Shown one piece after another: positions 42,139-51,005 of a stretch of DNA of 64,000 nt. Below the pieces are notes generated by a model. That model worked only from the letters and a program-made list of their open reading frames with translations, was not told the DNA's origin and did no database searches. Position 1 is the first letter of the stretch. Every line of letters begins with the position of its first letter. Source of the stretch: Euzebya rosea (GTDB lineage: Bacteria; Actinomycetota; Nitriliruptoria; Euzebyales; Euzebyaceae); NCBI RefSeq assembly GCF_003073135.1, contig NZ_PGDQ01000021.1:17859-81858 (forward strand), read 5' to 3'. The translations under genes were made by a program, and so were the position numbers.

Positions 42139-42502
42139 TCCCGTTCCCGGGTCGTGACCGTCCGCGCGTTCGACCTGCCCGCGTTCCCGGCCGGCTCGCC
42201 GGGATCCGCATCCGGCCGACCCGCCGCCCACCGGGCTCACCGGGCTCACCGGGCCCGCCGTGATTGGCATCCGGCCACGATTGTGGCGAGGGGTGCACCC
42301 GTGCCCCCGTCCCTACGATCGTCGCCGGAAACCAGACTTCCGGGATTGGCGTCCGGCCACGATCGTGGCGAGGGGTGCACCCGTGCTCCCGTTCCGACAA
42401 TTGTGGCCGGAAGCCGGACTCAACCGATCGGGTGGGTCGGGCGTCGGACATGGTGAGATGCCACCACTTGTCCACGACCACCGACCCCGAGCCGTGCCGC
42501 CG
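42139..42502. other. Gene-free stretch between the cupredoxin gene and the SigE-type sigma gene
   Basis: About 360 bp. It holds the two 82-bp palindromic repeats and, before them, a run of ACCGGGCTC-type units at about 42230-42252. No supported gene; the sigma gene could begin as early as 42458. No clear promoter for the sigma gene is visible. Confidence 0.5.
42262..42425. repeat. Two tandem 82-bp palindromic repeats
   Basis: Units at 42262-42343 and 42344-42425 share nearly identical first halves (GATTGGC(A/G)TCCGGCCACG then GTGGCGAGGGGTGCACCCGT). Each carries the palindrome GCCACGATCGTGGC (perfect in unit 2, 42356-42369; one change in unit 1), a GGGTGCACCC palindrome, and an outer CCGGCCAC...(G)TGGCCGG stem that folds the whole unit. 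They lie in the gene-free stretch between two codirectional genes. Confidence 0.65.
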
Positions 42503-42991
42503 GTGACCACGACGTCGCTGGAGCAGGCCTTCGCTGCCCACCACGCCGGCGCCGTCCGGCTGGCCTACCTGCTGTGCGGCGACCGCGAGCAGGCCGAGGA
42601 CGTCGTCGCCGGCGTGTGGCTGAAGATGCACCGCCGGCTCGAGCGGGGGCCCGTCGACGACGTCGGTGCCTACGTCCGGCGGGCGGTCGTCAACGAGGTC
42701 AACTCGTGGTTCCGCAAGCTGGGCGTCCGCCGGCGCGAGGCCGCCGTGCGCAAGGGCGACGACCGAGGCACGTACGGCCACGACGACCGGATCGCCGACG
42801 CCGACGCGGTGCTGCGGGCGCTCGACCGGCTGCCGGCCCGGACCAGGGCGGCCGTGGTGCTGCGCTACTACGAGGACCTGTCGGTGGCCGACACCGCCGC
42901 GGCGCTCGGGGTCAGCGAGGGGACGGTCAAGTCCAGCGTGTCCCGCGGGCTGACGACGATGCGAACGATCATGGAGGAGGACGAGCGATGA
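42503..42991 (+). CDS. ECF sigma factor of the SigE family
   Basis: Alternative RNA polymerase sigma factor of about 162 residues. Region 2 is LEQAFAAHHAGAVRLAYLLC, GDREQAEDVVAGVWLKMHRR and AYVRRAVVNEVNSWFRKLG; region 4 is LDRLPARTRAAVVLRYYEDL followed by SVADTAAALGVSEGTVKSSV. The LAYLLCGD and SWFR forms place it in the actinobacterial SigE-family (SigE/SigM-like) group. The start is uncertain: GTG 42503 gives the usual N-terminal length, with ATG 42458 as alternative. Its stop overlaps the start of the next gene (ATGA at 42988-42991), so the anti-sigma-like partner is translationally coupled. Confidence 0.87.
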   Translation: MTTTSLEQAFAAHHAGAVRLAYLLCGDREQAEDVVAGVWLKMHRRLERGPVDDVGAYVRRAVVNEVNSWFRKLGVRRREAAVRKGDDRGTYGHDDRIADADAVLRALDRLPARTRAAVVLRYYEDLSVADTAAALGVSEGTVKSSVSRGLTTMRTIMEEDER

Positions 42992-44823
42992 CCGACCGCC
43001 ACAGCGACGACCGGACCAGCGGCGGGGAGCCCGTGTCCGCCTTCGAGCAGCGACTGCGGGAGGGGTTGCACACCTCCGCGTCATCGGTCCAGCCCGCACC
43101 GGACGGCTGGCGGAGGGTGCAGGCCGGGCTACGGCGCCGACGAACCCTCCAGGTCGGCGGGTTCGCCGTGGCCGGGGCTGCGGCGGTGCTGGTCGGCGTG
43201 CTGGTGCTCGGCAACGTGCCCGAGACCGCCATCACCTTCGACCCGGGCGTGGGGGCCTCGACCGCACCCGTGACCCCCACCACCGAGCAGGTCACGGCCG
43301 AGACCGCCGCGACCGTCGTGGACCCGGCCCAGGACGTACAGGCCGGCCCTCCCGGTGAGGTCGCCGCGGTGCTCTACGCCGACGTCGACGGGGTGCACAT
43401 GATCACCCCGGACGGGACGGCGATCGCCACGGACGTGGTCGAGGTCAGCGGCCCGGTCACCGACATCGCCGTGCGTCCGGGCAGTACACCCGACGACGTC
43501 GTGCTGGTGGTCCGCACCGAGGACACCGACGGCTGCGGACAGCTGTGGTGGACCACGTTCGGCGTCGACCCGGGGTGGTCGACCGGCACCCAGCGGGACG
43601 GCGCCGACCTCGATGGAGTCGCGGTGTACGGCACCGAGAACATCCTCGTCGACCCGGACTCGACCACCTGCGCCGGCGCACCGGTGTTCGCCAGCGACGG
43701 ATCCGCGCTCGTGTGGCTGACCGACCCTGCGGGGTCCGGCGACGCCGACACGGAGGTCCGGGCCGTCTCCTGGTCCGGCTCGTTCCCGGAAGGGGCAGTG
43801 CAGCGTGTGGCCACGTCGTTCCCGGGTGGCAGCCCCCACCCGGTGGAATGGACCGTGGTCCCCGGCCAGCCAGATGAGGGCATCCTGCACGTGCGCATGA
43901 TCGGCCCCGATGGCGACGCGGCCGTCGAACCCGTTGGGGTCTCGCTCGTCGGCGACACGCTGTCGGTCGACGAGGTCCTGGCCCTGACCGGTCAGTCCGC
44001 CCGTGACATCCCGCGTGTGCTCGACACCGACGACGGCTGGGCGCTGGGTCGGCCGGCCACGCCGTTCCAGGACGGCGTCGAGGACGACCGGGAGGTCGTG
44101 TGGTCGTTGACCACCCTCAGCATCGACACCGTGGTCTCCGCGGACTCGGCCCTGTCGTGGGCGCCGGGCGAACCCCTCTACATGGACGGGCTGGGCGCCA
44201 CGGTCGTCATGGGCACGGGTGGCCCGATGGTGCTCAGCACCCGCACCGGGTCGGGGGACGCCACCCGCTCGAACCTGCCGGTGGCGATCTCCGCTGCCCT
44301 GCTGGGCTCCGGCGACCCCGTCGACCCCCAACCCACCGATCCCGCCCGCGAGGGTGAGGACACCGAACCGGACGGCGGCAGTGAACCCACCACGCCCACG
44401 GAACCGACCGAGTCCTTCGAGCCCACCGAACCGACCGACCCCGCCGATCACGCCGATCAAGCCGATCAAGCCGATCAAGCCGATCAAGGCGTGCCGCCCG
44501 CCGCCATGGGTACGGCGTCAGCGATCCGCGACGCCGCCCTGGCCGGGGACTGGGAGGCCCTGCGGGCGCTCGTCCCGGCCGACGGATTCACCGCGAGCTT
44601 CGGGGGAACCGACGACCCGATCGCCTACTACCAGCAGCTGCAGGCCGAGGGCACCGATGTCCTCGGCATCCTCGCCGGTCTGCTGGACGGCCCCGCCACC
44701 GCCGTCCCCGACACCGACCTGTGGGCATGGCCACGCGAGTTCGTCGAGTCCGACGGGTACTACGACTGGCGGGTCGGCATCACGGCCGACGGCACCTGGC
44801 GGTACTTCGTGGCCGGGGACTGA
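42988..44823 (+). CDS. Membrane anti-sigma-like protein with large extracytoplasmic sensor region
   Basis: A 611-residue single-pass protein, probably the regulator of the preceding SigE-type sigma factor. The N-terminal 50 residues (FEQRLREGLHTSASSVQPAP) are a short cytoplasmic segment without a zinc-binding HxxxCxxC motif. A membrane helix at about 54-75 is followed by a 530-residue exterior: a beta-propeller-like section (VDGVHMITPDGTAI, DGCGQLWWTTFGVDPGW, DGSALVWLTDPAGSG), a Pro/Thr/Glu-rich hinge with the ADH(ADQ)4 repeat at 486-500, and a C-terminal globular domain of about 100 residues ending DWRVGITADGTWRYFVAGD. The partner role is inferred from the 4-bp gene overlap. Confidence 0.75.
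   Translation: MTDRHSDDRTSGGEPVSAFEQRLREGLHTSASSVQPAPDGWRRVQAGLRRRRTLQVGGFAVAGAAAVLVGVLVLGNVPETAITFDPGVGASTAPVTPTTEQVTAETAATVVDPAQDVQAGPPGEVAAVLYADVDGVHMITPDGTAIATDVVEVSGPVTDIAVRPGSTPDDVVLVVRTEDTDGCGQLWWTTFGVDPGWSTGTQRDGADLDGVAVYGTENILVDPDSTTCAGAPVFASDGSALVWLTDPAGSGDADTEVRAVSWSGSFPEGAVQRVATSFPGGSPHPVEWTVVPGQPDEGILHVRMIGPDGDAAVEPVGVSLVGDTLSVDEVLALTGQSARDIPRVLDTDDGWALGRPATPFQDGVEDDREVVWSLTTLSIDTVVSADSALSWAPGEPLYMDGLGATVVMGTGGPMVLSTRTGSGDATRSNLPVAISAALLGSGDPVDPQPTDPAREGEDTEPDGGSEPTTPTEPTESFEPTEPTDPADHADQADQADQADQGVPPAAMGTASAIRDAALAGDWEALRALVPADGFTASFGGTDDPIAYYQQLQAEGTDVLGILAGLLDGPATAVPDTDLWAWPREFVESDGYYDWRVGITADGTWRYFVAGD
44443..44487. repeat. 9-bp tandem repeat encoding ADQ
   Basis: Five units GCCGATCA(A/C) in a row encode ADH-ADQ-ADQ-ADQ-ADQ in the hinge of the anti-sigma-like protein. 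Such in-frame repeats can change length by slippage without breaking the frame. Confidence 0.85.
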
Positions 44824-44940
44824 CCGCCTCCACGGACCGCCCGAAAGAATTCTCGTGGACCTGTCTGTTTCGACCGGCCGCCGTTCGTGGCTAGGGTGAC
44901 GGCGCCGACCCGCGGCGCCGCAGTCCAGGGGAGAACCGAC

Positions 44941-45300
44941 ATGCCACAGCAGTACCTCTTCGCCGTCCACCACGTCGAGGGCGAGGCCCCGCCCAGCCCC
45001 GAGGTGATGGAGCAGATGTTCGCCGACGTCGACGCGTTCAACACCCGGGTCATGGACGAGGGCCGCTGGGTCTTCGGTGGCGGCCTGGAGCCACGCGAGA
45101 CCGCCACGGTGGTCCGCGCCGTCGACGGCGACCACGTCATCACCGACGGCCCGTTCATCGAGGCCCGCGAGTGGATCGGCGGGTTCTGGGTCCTCACAGC
45201 CGAGGACCTCGACGAGGCGCTGGCCCTCGCCAAGGACGCCTCCACCGCCTGCCGGGGGCCGGTCGAGGTGCGCCCGTTCCAGCCCGAACCCGAGGAGTAG
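44941..45300 (+). CDS. YCII-related (DGPF) domain protein, partner of ECF42
   Basis: A 119-residue ferredoxin-like-fold protein of the YCII/DGPF family. The family motif is GDHVITDGPFIEAREWIGGF, preceded by RWVFGGGLEP and followed by the LDEALALAKDA helix. DGPF genes are the usual neighbours of ECF42 sigma factors, and here the sigma gene begins on the next base after this stop codon. Its biochemical role is unknown; it may be a stress enzyme or an effector. The ATG at 44941 has GGGGAGA about 7 bases upstream; the frame extends a little further up without support. Confidence 0.88.
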   Translation: MPQQYLFAVHHVEGEAPPSPEVMEQMFADVDAFNTRVMDEGRWVFGGGLEPRETATVVRAVDGDHVITDGPFIEAREWIGGFWVLTAEDLDEALALAKDASTACRGPVEVRPFQPEPEE

Positions 45301-46557
45301 GTGCCCTCGCGCCAGCAGCTCGACCTCGACCGGATCTTCCGGGCCGAGTACGGGCGGTGCGTGGCAACCCTCCGCCGGGTCCTGGGCGACCTGGACCTGG
45401 CCGAGGAGGCCGTCGCCGAGGCGTTCGCCGTTGCGGCCGACCGCTGGCCGGCCGACGGCGTCCCACCCAACCCGGGCGGCTGGATCACCACGACCGCCCG
45501 CCGCCGGGCGATCGATCGGATCCGTCGCCGGCGGGTGGGTGAGGACCGGCAGCGCCGTGCCGTCGTCGAGGACGTCGCCGGGCAGGGAGGTGAGGACGTG
45601 GCGTTCGAGGACCCGACGGAGGACGATCGGCTTCGCCTCCTGTTCACCTGCTGCCACCCGGCGCTGTCGATGGAGGCACGCGTCGCGCTGACCCTCCAGG
45701 TCCTGGGCGGCCTGCGCGTCGACGAGGTCGCCCGGGCGTTCCTCGTCAGCGAGCAGACGATGTCGCAGCGACTCGTCCGGGCCAAGCGCAAGATCAAGGC
45801 AGCGCACATCCCCTACCGGGTACCGGACGACGCCGAGCTGCCCGACCGGCTCGCCGGGGTGCTGGCGGTCGTGTACCTGATCTTCAACGAGGGGTACGTC
45901 GCGACCAGCGGCCCCGACCTGGTCCGTGACGACCTCACCGACGAGGCGGTCCGCCTGGGTCGGCTGCTCGCGGTGCTGATGCCCGACGAACCGGAGGTCC
46001 TCGGCCTGCTCGCCCTGATGCTCCTGCTGTCGTCCCGCCGACCGGCCCGCATCGCCGCCGACGGGTCGCTGGTGGCCCTGCCCGACCAGGACCGGTCCCG
46101 CTGGGACGCCGGGCTGATCGCGGAGGGGCAGGCGCTGGTCGACCGGTGCCTGCGACGGGGCCGACCCGGCCCGTACCAGATCCAGGCGGCCGTCAACGCG
46201 GTGCACAGCGACGCGCCGAGCCTCGCCGAGACCGACTGGCGGCAGGTGCTGGCCCTCTACCGTCAGCTCGAGGCGGTGGCCCCGAGCCCCGGCGCGTCCA
46301 TCGGTCATGCCATGGCGCTGGCGGAGGTGGAGGGGGCCGCCGCCGGGTTGGCGGTCCTGGACGACATCGACGCTGCGGGCCACCACCCGGTCCACGCCGC
46401 CCGGGCCGAGCTGCTGCACCGGCTCGGCCGCACGGTCGAGGCTCGTGACGCCTGGGCGACCGCCGCCGACCTGGCCACCAACGAGGCCGAGCGGACGTTC
46501 CTCCTCGCCCGTGCCCGCGTCGCCCGTGCCGCCGGAGCGGCGGGCGACGTCAGCTGA
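45301..46557 (+). CDS. ECF42-type sigma factor with C-terminal helical repeat domain
   Basis: A 418-residue sigma factor far longer than ordinary ECFs. Regions 2 and 4 occupy the first 180 residues ([80 protein letters not shown]), and a C-terminal region of about 220 residues contains the ECF42 signatures [11 protein letters not shown] and [12 protein letters not shown] plus TPR-like helices. In ECF42 the C-terminal domain replaces an anti-sigma factor. GTG 45301 directly abuts the DGPF stop codon, a one-transcript, coupled arrangement. Target genes in this group usually include the DGPF gene itself. Confidence 0.92.
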   Translation: MPSRQQLDLDRIFRAEYGRCVATLRRVLGDLDLAEEAVAEAFAVAADRWPADGVPPNPGGWITTTARRRAIDRIRRRRVGEDRQRRAVVEDVAGQGGEDVAFEDPTEDDRLRLLFTCCHPALSMEARVALTLQVLGGLRVDEVARAFLVSEQTMSQRLVRAKRKIKAAHIPYRVPDDAELPDRLAGVLAVVYLIFNEGYVATSGPDLVRDDLTDEAVRLGRLLAVLMPDEPEVLGLLALMLLLSSRRPARIAADGSLVALPDQDRSRWDAGLIAEGQALVDRCLRRGRPGPYQIQAAVNAVHSDAPSLAETDWRQVLALYRQLEAVAPSPGASIGHAMALAEVEGAAAGLAVLDDIDAAGHHPVHAARAELLHRLGRTVEARDAWATAADLATNEAERTFLLARARVARAAGAAGDVS

Positions 46558-46566
46558 CCGGCGGGA

Positions 46567-47292
46567 TCAGTCGTCGGCGACGAGCCGCTCGGCGACGACC
46601 AGCCACACGTCGGGATCGATGCCGAGGCTGAAGTGGGTCGAGTCGACCTCGACGTGCTCGACGCCCTCGGTGTGGCGGTCCACGCAGGCGGGCCACGCCA
46701 CGATCCGGTCCTTGCGGGTGAAGATCGTCGTGACCGGCATGGTCAGCGGACGCGTCTCCTCCCGCTCCCGCTGGCGGTCCAGCAGCTGCTGCATGGTCGC
46801 CTCCTCCATCCGGCCGGAGAACAGGGTGTAGGCGGGCGGGCCCGCGATGGGGCTGCCCATGGTGATGACCCGGCGGACCAGGTCCGGCACGGTCCGGGCG
46901 ACCTCGCGCGCGATGACCCCGCCCAGGCTCCAGCCCACCAGCGCCACCCGGTCGCCGGTCGTGTCGGCCAGCGCCCGGACCGCCTCGACGGTCAGCGGCA
47001 CGTCCCTGGGCAGGTCGCCGGAGTTGACCCCACCGCCCCAGCCGACCGCATGGTGGCCTCGCCGACGCAGGTAGGTCCGCAGCGGCGCCATCGACGCCTC
47101 GCCGGTTCGCCAGCCGGGGATGTCCATCACCGGCCGGCCGCTCCCCCGGGGCGCGGCCGCCAGCCGCCGTGTGGCCAGGCCCAGCCGCAACGGCTGCACT
47201 GCGGACTGCGCCTCGATCCACAGGCCCTGCCGTCGCGGCCCCCGGGTCGGCAGCGGAAGGTTGGCCACGTCCTCTGGCGTCAGGCTCGGCAT
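46567..47292 (-). CDS. Alpha/beta hydrolase (lipase/esterase-like)
   Basis: A 241-residue alpha/beta-hydrolase. Catalytic triad candidates: nucleophile Ser in VALVGWSLGGVIAREVAR (GxSxG near residues 119-123), Asp in IFTRKDRIVAWP near 197, and His in VDSTHFSLGIDP near 222. The oxyanion region PVMDIPGWRTGE near 55 also fits. The cap is small, as in lipase-like and PHB-depolymerase-like cytoplasmic hydrolases. There is no signal peptide. GGGGAG lies about 9 bases before the ATG at 47292. Substrate unknown; the neighbours are sigma factors. Confidence 0.83.
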   Translation of the reverse strand: MPSLTPEDVANLPLPTRGPRRQGLWIEAQSAVQPLRLGLATRRLAAAPRGSGRPVMDIPGWRTGEASMAPLRTYLRRRGHHAVGWGGGVNSGDLPRDVPLTVEAVRALADTTGDRVALVGWSLGGVIAREVARTVPDLVRRVITMGSPIAGPPAYTLFSGRMEEATMQQLLDRQREREETRPLTMPVTTIFTRKDRIVAWPACVDRHTEGVEHVEVDSTHFSLGIDPDVWLVVAERLVADD

Positions 47293-47377
47293 GGGCCCAT
47301 TCTCCCCGCGCCGTCCACCGCTGGCGAAAACGGGTCGAGGCCCGGACGTGTCCGGGCCTCGACGCTCGTTCTGGTTG

Positions 47378-48310
<933 letters not shown>

Positions 48311-48803
48311 GTGGGGCTCACCACTCCTCGGTGTCGTGTGGGGTGTCGGCGACCGCTGGCTTCCGGGAGCACGTCGACGCTGTCGAGGTGGGATCCGGCT
48401 TCCGCAACGGAACGGCGCGCATCAGTTTCTGTTGAGTTCGTCACCCTCGAGCTGGATTCCTGCTGAGGGCTTGTTCGACGGTTGGATGGGTTGCCGGTCC
48501 GTTTCTCCAGCGTAGGTGTCCCCCGAGTGATCGGCCACGCAGCGTGGACCTTGACCACGAGGCGGCCCGTCCTGGCCACAATGACTGAACCCTGCACCTG
48601 GATCAAGCACCTATTTGGACCACTCCCGGTCACCAGCCCAAAGGTCTTCTGCCGTCAACGCTGACGGCCGCCCATCGTTGGTGGGGGTGCGTCCATCGGG
48701 CCGTGACTACACAGCGCTCTCGAGGACCGGTACGGTTTGCCCCGCCCGCCCGAAGGGCACGAACAGGCCGCTCGCCAGCGACACGGCAGGGACACGCGAA
48801 CCG
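48311..48803. other. Gene-free 493-bp stretch between divergent sigma-70 and holin-like genes
   Basis: No supported gene in any frame. It is somewhat less GC-rich than the genes around it and should hold the promoters of both neighbours. A TACGGT hexamer at 48730-48735 is a possible -10 for the rightward gene; I see no convincing -35 elements or riboswitch-like structure. Confidence 0.5.
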
Positions 48804-49700
48804 ATGACCAGGACAACCGACCGAGAGCCACCGCTGGCGCGGCTGGTGGGACGCCGCCCGAACCGGGGTGCCACGGACGCCGCCAAGGTCGTGGTCACCG
48901 ATCTCCAGCAGCTGCTTCGCGCCGAGATCGACCTGGCCAAGGCCGAGATCGCCGAGGGCGTGAAGTCCAAGGCGATGGGGGCGGGGTTCTTCATCGGCGC
49001 CGCCATCATCGGCTGGCTGGCGATCCAGGCGTTCCTCGTCTGGCTGGGGTTCGTGTTCGCCACGTTCATGCCGGCGTGGGCGGCCAGCGGGCTGGTCCTG
49101 CTGCTGCTGATCATCGCGATCGCCGTGCTGGGGTACCTCGGCATGCAGAAGATGAAAGCCGAGCTGTCCCTCAAGCAGTCCGCAGCGTCCCGCGAGCAGT
49201 CCAAGGACGCGGCCACTGCGGCGGTCGACCAGGCCAAGGCCAGCGCCAAGCAGGGGGTGGAGGAGGCGAAGACGACGCTCGCCGAGACCTTCGCCGACGT
49301 CAAGCAGCGCCTGACCGGCGGCGCCAGCCGGAACGGTTCCGGTCCGGATCCGATCGGCCCGGGCGACGCGGCCCGCACCTCCTCCCCCGCGGTGGAGGCC
49401 ACGACGTCTTCGGTCGGCTCCAGCCGGGCGACCGCCATCCCCGCGGACCCGCGGTCCGCGGCGCTCGGTCGCCCCGCCGCACCTGTTACCGACGCACCCG
49501 CGGAGGACGCCTCCACAGCCGTCGCGTCGGTGGCCGCCGCACCCGCAGCCGACGAGCCGACGCCCACGACCGATCCGGCGACACCGATCACCGGCGTGGT
49601 GCCGCCGCCGAGCGCCCTGCCCGCGCCGCCGGCGAAGAAGCCGCCGGCCGGCCCCCAACCCTTTTCCGAGACCGATCCGACCGAGGGGCCCTCCTCGTGA
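48804..49700 (+). CDS. Holin-X-like (phage holin family) membrane protein
   Basis: A 298-residue protein of the actinobacterial holin-X/phage-holin family, which is chromosomal and not phage-specific. The N-terminal helical segment (DAAKVVVTDLQQLLRAEIDL) leads to two membrane segments (about residues 62-85 and 90-112), then a charged helix KMKAELSLKQSAASREQSKD resembling a coiled coil, and a disordered, Pro/Ala/Thr-rich C-terminal tail of about 130 residues. Function unknown; members often sit beside DUF3618 genes. Here the next gene is exactly such a partner and overlaps by 4 bp (GTGA at 49697-49700). Confidence 0.75.
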   Translation: MTRTTDREPPLARLVGRRPNRGATDAAKVVVTDLQQLLRAEIDLAKAEIAEGVKSKAMGAGFFIGAAIIGWLAIQAFLVWLGFVFATFMPAWAASGLVLLLLIIAIAVLGYLGMQKMKAELSLKQSAASREQSKDAATAAVDQAKASAKQGVEEAKTTLAETFADVKQRLTGGASRNGSGPDPIGPGDAARTSSPAVEATTSSVGSSRATAIPADPRSAALGRPAAPVTDAPAEDASTAVASVAAAPAADEPTPTTDPATPITGVVPPPSALPAPPAKKPPAGPQPFSETDPTEGPSS

Positions 49701-50176
49701 CCGACGACCAGATGCCGGCGATGCCCGAGGGGTACCTGCCGGACGCCCTGACCCCGCTCGACAAACCCGAGCTCGCACCCAAGGTGGCTGCCGTCGAGGC
49801 AGCCCGACGCAAGCTCGTCGCCGATATCGACATGCTGGACTCAGAGGTCCGGCTGGAGGTGCTGTTCCGCATGGAATCCTTCGCCTGGAAGGCCGTGGCC
49901 GGCGTTGCCGCCGCGGTCGCCGGCCTGGCCACCACGAAGGTCCTGGGCAGTGTCTGGGCCAAGCTGGTGCCCGACCACGATCCGCCCAAGAACCCCATCG
50001 ACCCCGACATCTCGGCCAAGGACGCGATCCTCTGGACGGCCCTGACCGGCCTGGGCGTCGGCGTGGCCACCGTCGTGGCCCAGCGGGGCGCGGCGACCGG
50101 CTGGATCAAGGCCACCGGCCGCAAGCCCCCGGCGCTGGAGAAGACCGCGTCCGGCAAGGCGCACGCCAAGGACTGA
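49697..50176 (+). CDS. DUF3618/DUF4235-like fusion membrane protein
   Basis: A 159-residue protein. The N-terminal helix VEAARRKLVADIDMLDSEVR resembles DUF3618, and the following WKAVAGVAAAVAGLATTKVL, DHDPPKNPIDPDISAKDAIL and GLGVGVATVVAQRGAATGW segments match DUF4235, a small two-helix family. The two domains are normally separate genes, so this looks like a fusion. Role unknown; both families occur with holin-X proteins in envelope-associated operons. It is translationally coupled to the upstream gene through a GTGA overlap. Confidence 0.7.
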   Translation: MTDDQMPAMPEGYLPDALTPLDKPELAPKVAAVEAARRKLVADIDMLDSEVRLEVLFRMESFAWKAVAGVAAAVAGLATTKVLGSVWAKLVPDHDPPKNPIDPDISAKDAILWTALTGLGVGVATVVAQRGAATGWIKATGRKPPALEKTASGKAHAKD

Positions 50177-50210
50177 CCGGCCAGTCGACCGACTCCGTCG
50201 AGCCCGAGGA

Positions 50211-51005
50211 TCAGTCCCGGGGGTCGTCGTCGGCCGTGTCGACCTCGTCGGCACCGGTCAGCAGCTTGCGGGCCTCGGCCGCGCCGCCGGCCACCAGCGG
50301 CCCGAACAGGTCGGCCGCCGACAGCGCGCCCGCCCAGCCCTCGGGATCACCGAGGACCTGCAGCTGCGGGGCGTCGGTCCGGGGGATCCGCACGCGCGGC
50401 ACGGCGATGGCGCCCAGCGGCGACCGTTCCGAGGACCAGCCGAGCAGGTCGATCTCCTCCACCGGCACGCCGCGGGGGCCGTTGGCCTCGCCGTCACGAC
50501 GTCGGCGGGCGATGTCGCGCAGGACCCGTTCGCGTCCCCTCCCCCGCAGCTTCAGCAGCGGGAAGGGGCTGGAGTCCAGGCGGGCCGCGACGGCTTCCCA
50601 CACGCCGGCGCCGACGACGGGGAACGGCGACTCGCCGCTGTGCCCGGCGGCCACGGCAATCTCGTCGATCGTCGGGAACAGCCGAACCCCGGCGGCCTCG
50701 GCCTCCTCGGCCAGCCCCTCGGGTTCGTGACCGGCCAGCAGCCGGGCGCGGTAGCGCACCTTGCCGGCCAGCAGGTCGATGACGATGTCCCAGTCCTCGT
50801 CGCTGAGCAGCGGGATCTCGACCTCGACCAGGAACGGCGTGGCCCGGGACCCCTGCACGCGGGCCGAGACACGGCCGGCGGCCAGGCGGACGTCGGACAC
50901 CCGGCCGGACCGGTAGGTCGCCCGGCCCTGGCGGACCCGTCGGGCCAGCTCGTGGTCCGGGCCGCCCAGGACGCTGCGCCAGCGTTCTCCCCACGAGACC
51001 GTCAT
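50211..51005 (-). CDS. SWIM-family helicase partner lacking the zinc-binding motif
   Basis: A 264-residue protein collinear with the SWIM zinc-finger proteins that accompany SNF2-type helicases: ARRVRQGRATYRSGRVSDVR at the start, then RVSARVQGSRATPFLVEVEI, LAGHEPEGLAEEAEAAGVRL plus FP, and LLKLRGRGRERVLRDIARRR. In this family the stretch between LFP and LLxLRGR normally holds the CxCxnCxH zinc finger; here it reads TIDEIAVAAGHSGESPFPVV and the entire protein contains no cysteine. It overlaps the helicase stop by 4 bp, as expected for the pair. Probably a nucleic-acid-binding partner working without zinc. Confidence 0.75.
   Translation of the reverse strand: MTVSWGERWRSVLGGPDHELARRVRQGRATYRSGRVSDVRLAAGRVSARVQGSRATPFLVEVEIPLLSDEDWDIVIDLLAGKVRYRARLLAGHEPEGLAEEAEAAGVRLFPTIDEIAVAAGHSGESPFPVVGAGVWEAVAARLDSSPFPLLKLRGRGRERVLRDIARRRRDGEANGPRGVPVEEIDLLGWSSERSPLGAIAVPRVRIPRTDAPQLQVLGDPEGWAGALSAADLFGPLVAGGAAEARKLLTGADEVDTADDDPRD

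Noticed and set aside
48804..49700. Prophage remnant suggested by the holin-like gene
   Set aside because: Holin-X/phage-holin family proteins are common chromosomal actinobacterial genes; no lysin, capsid, tail, integrase or att site is nearby.
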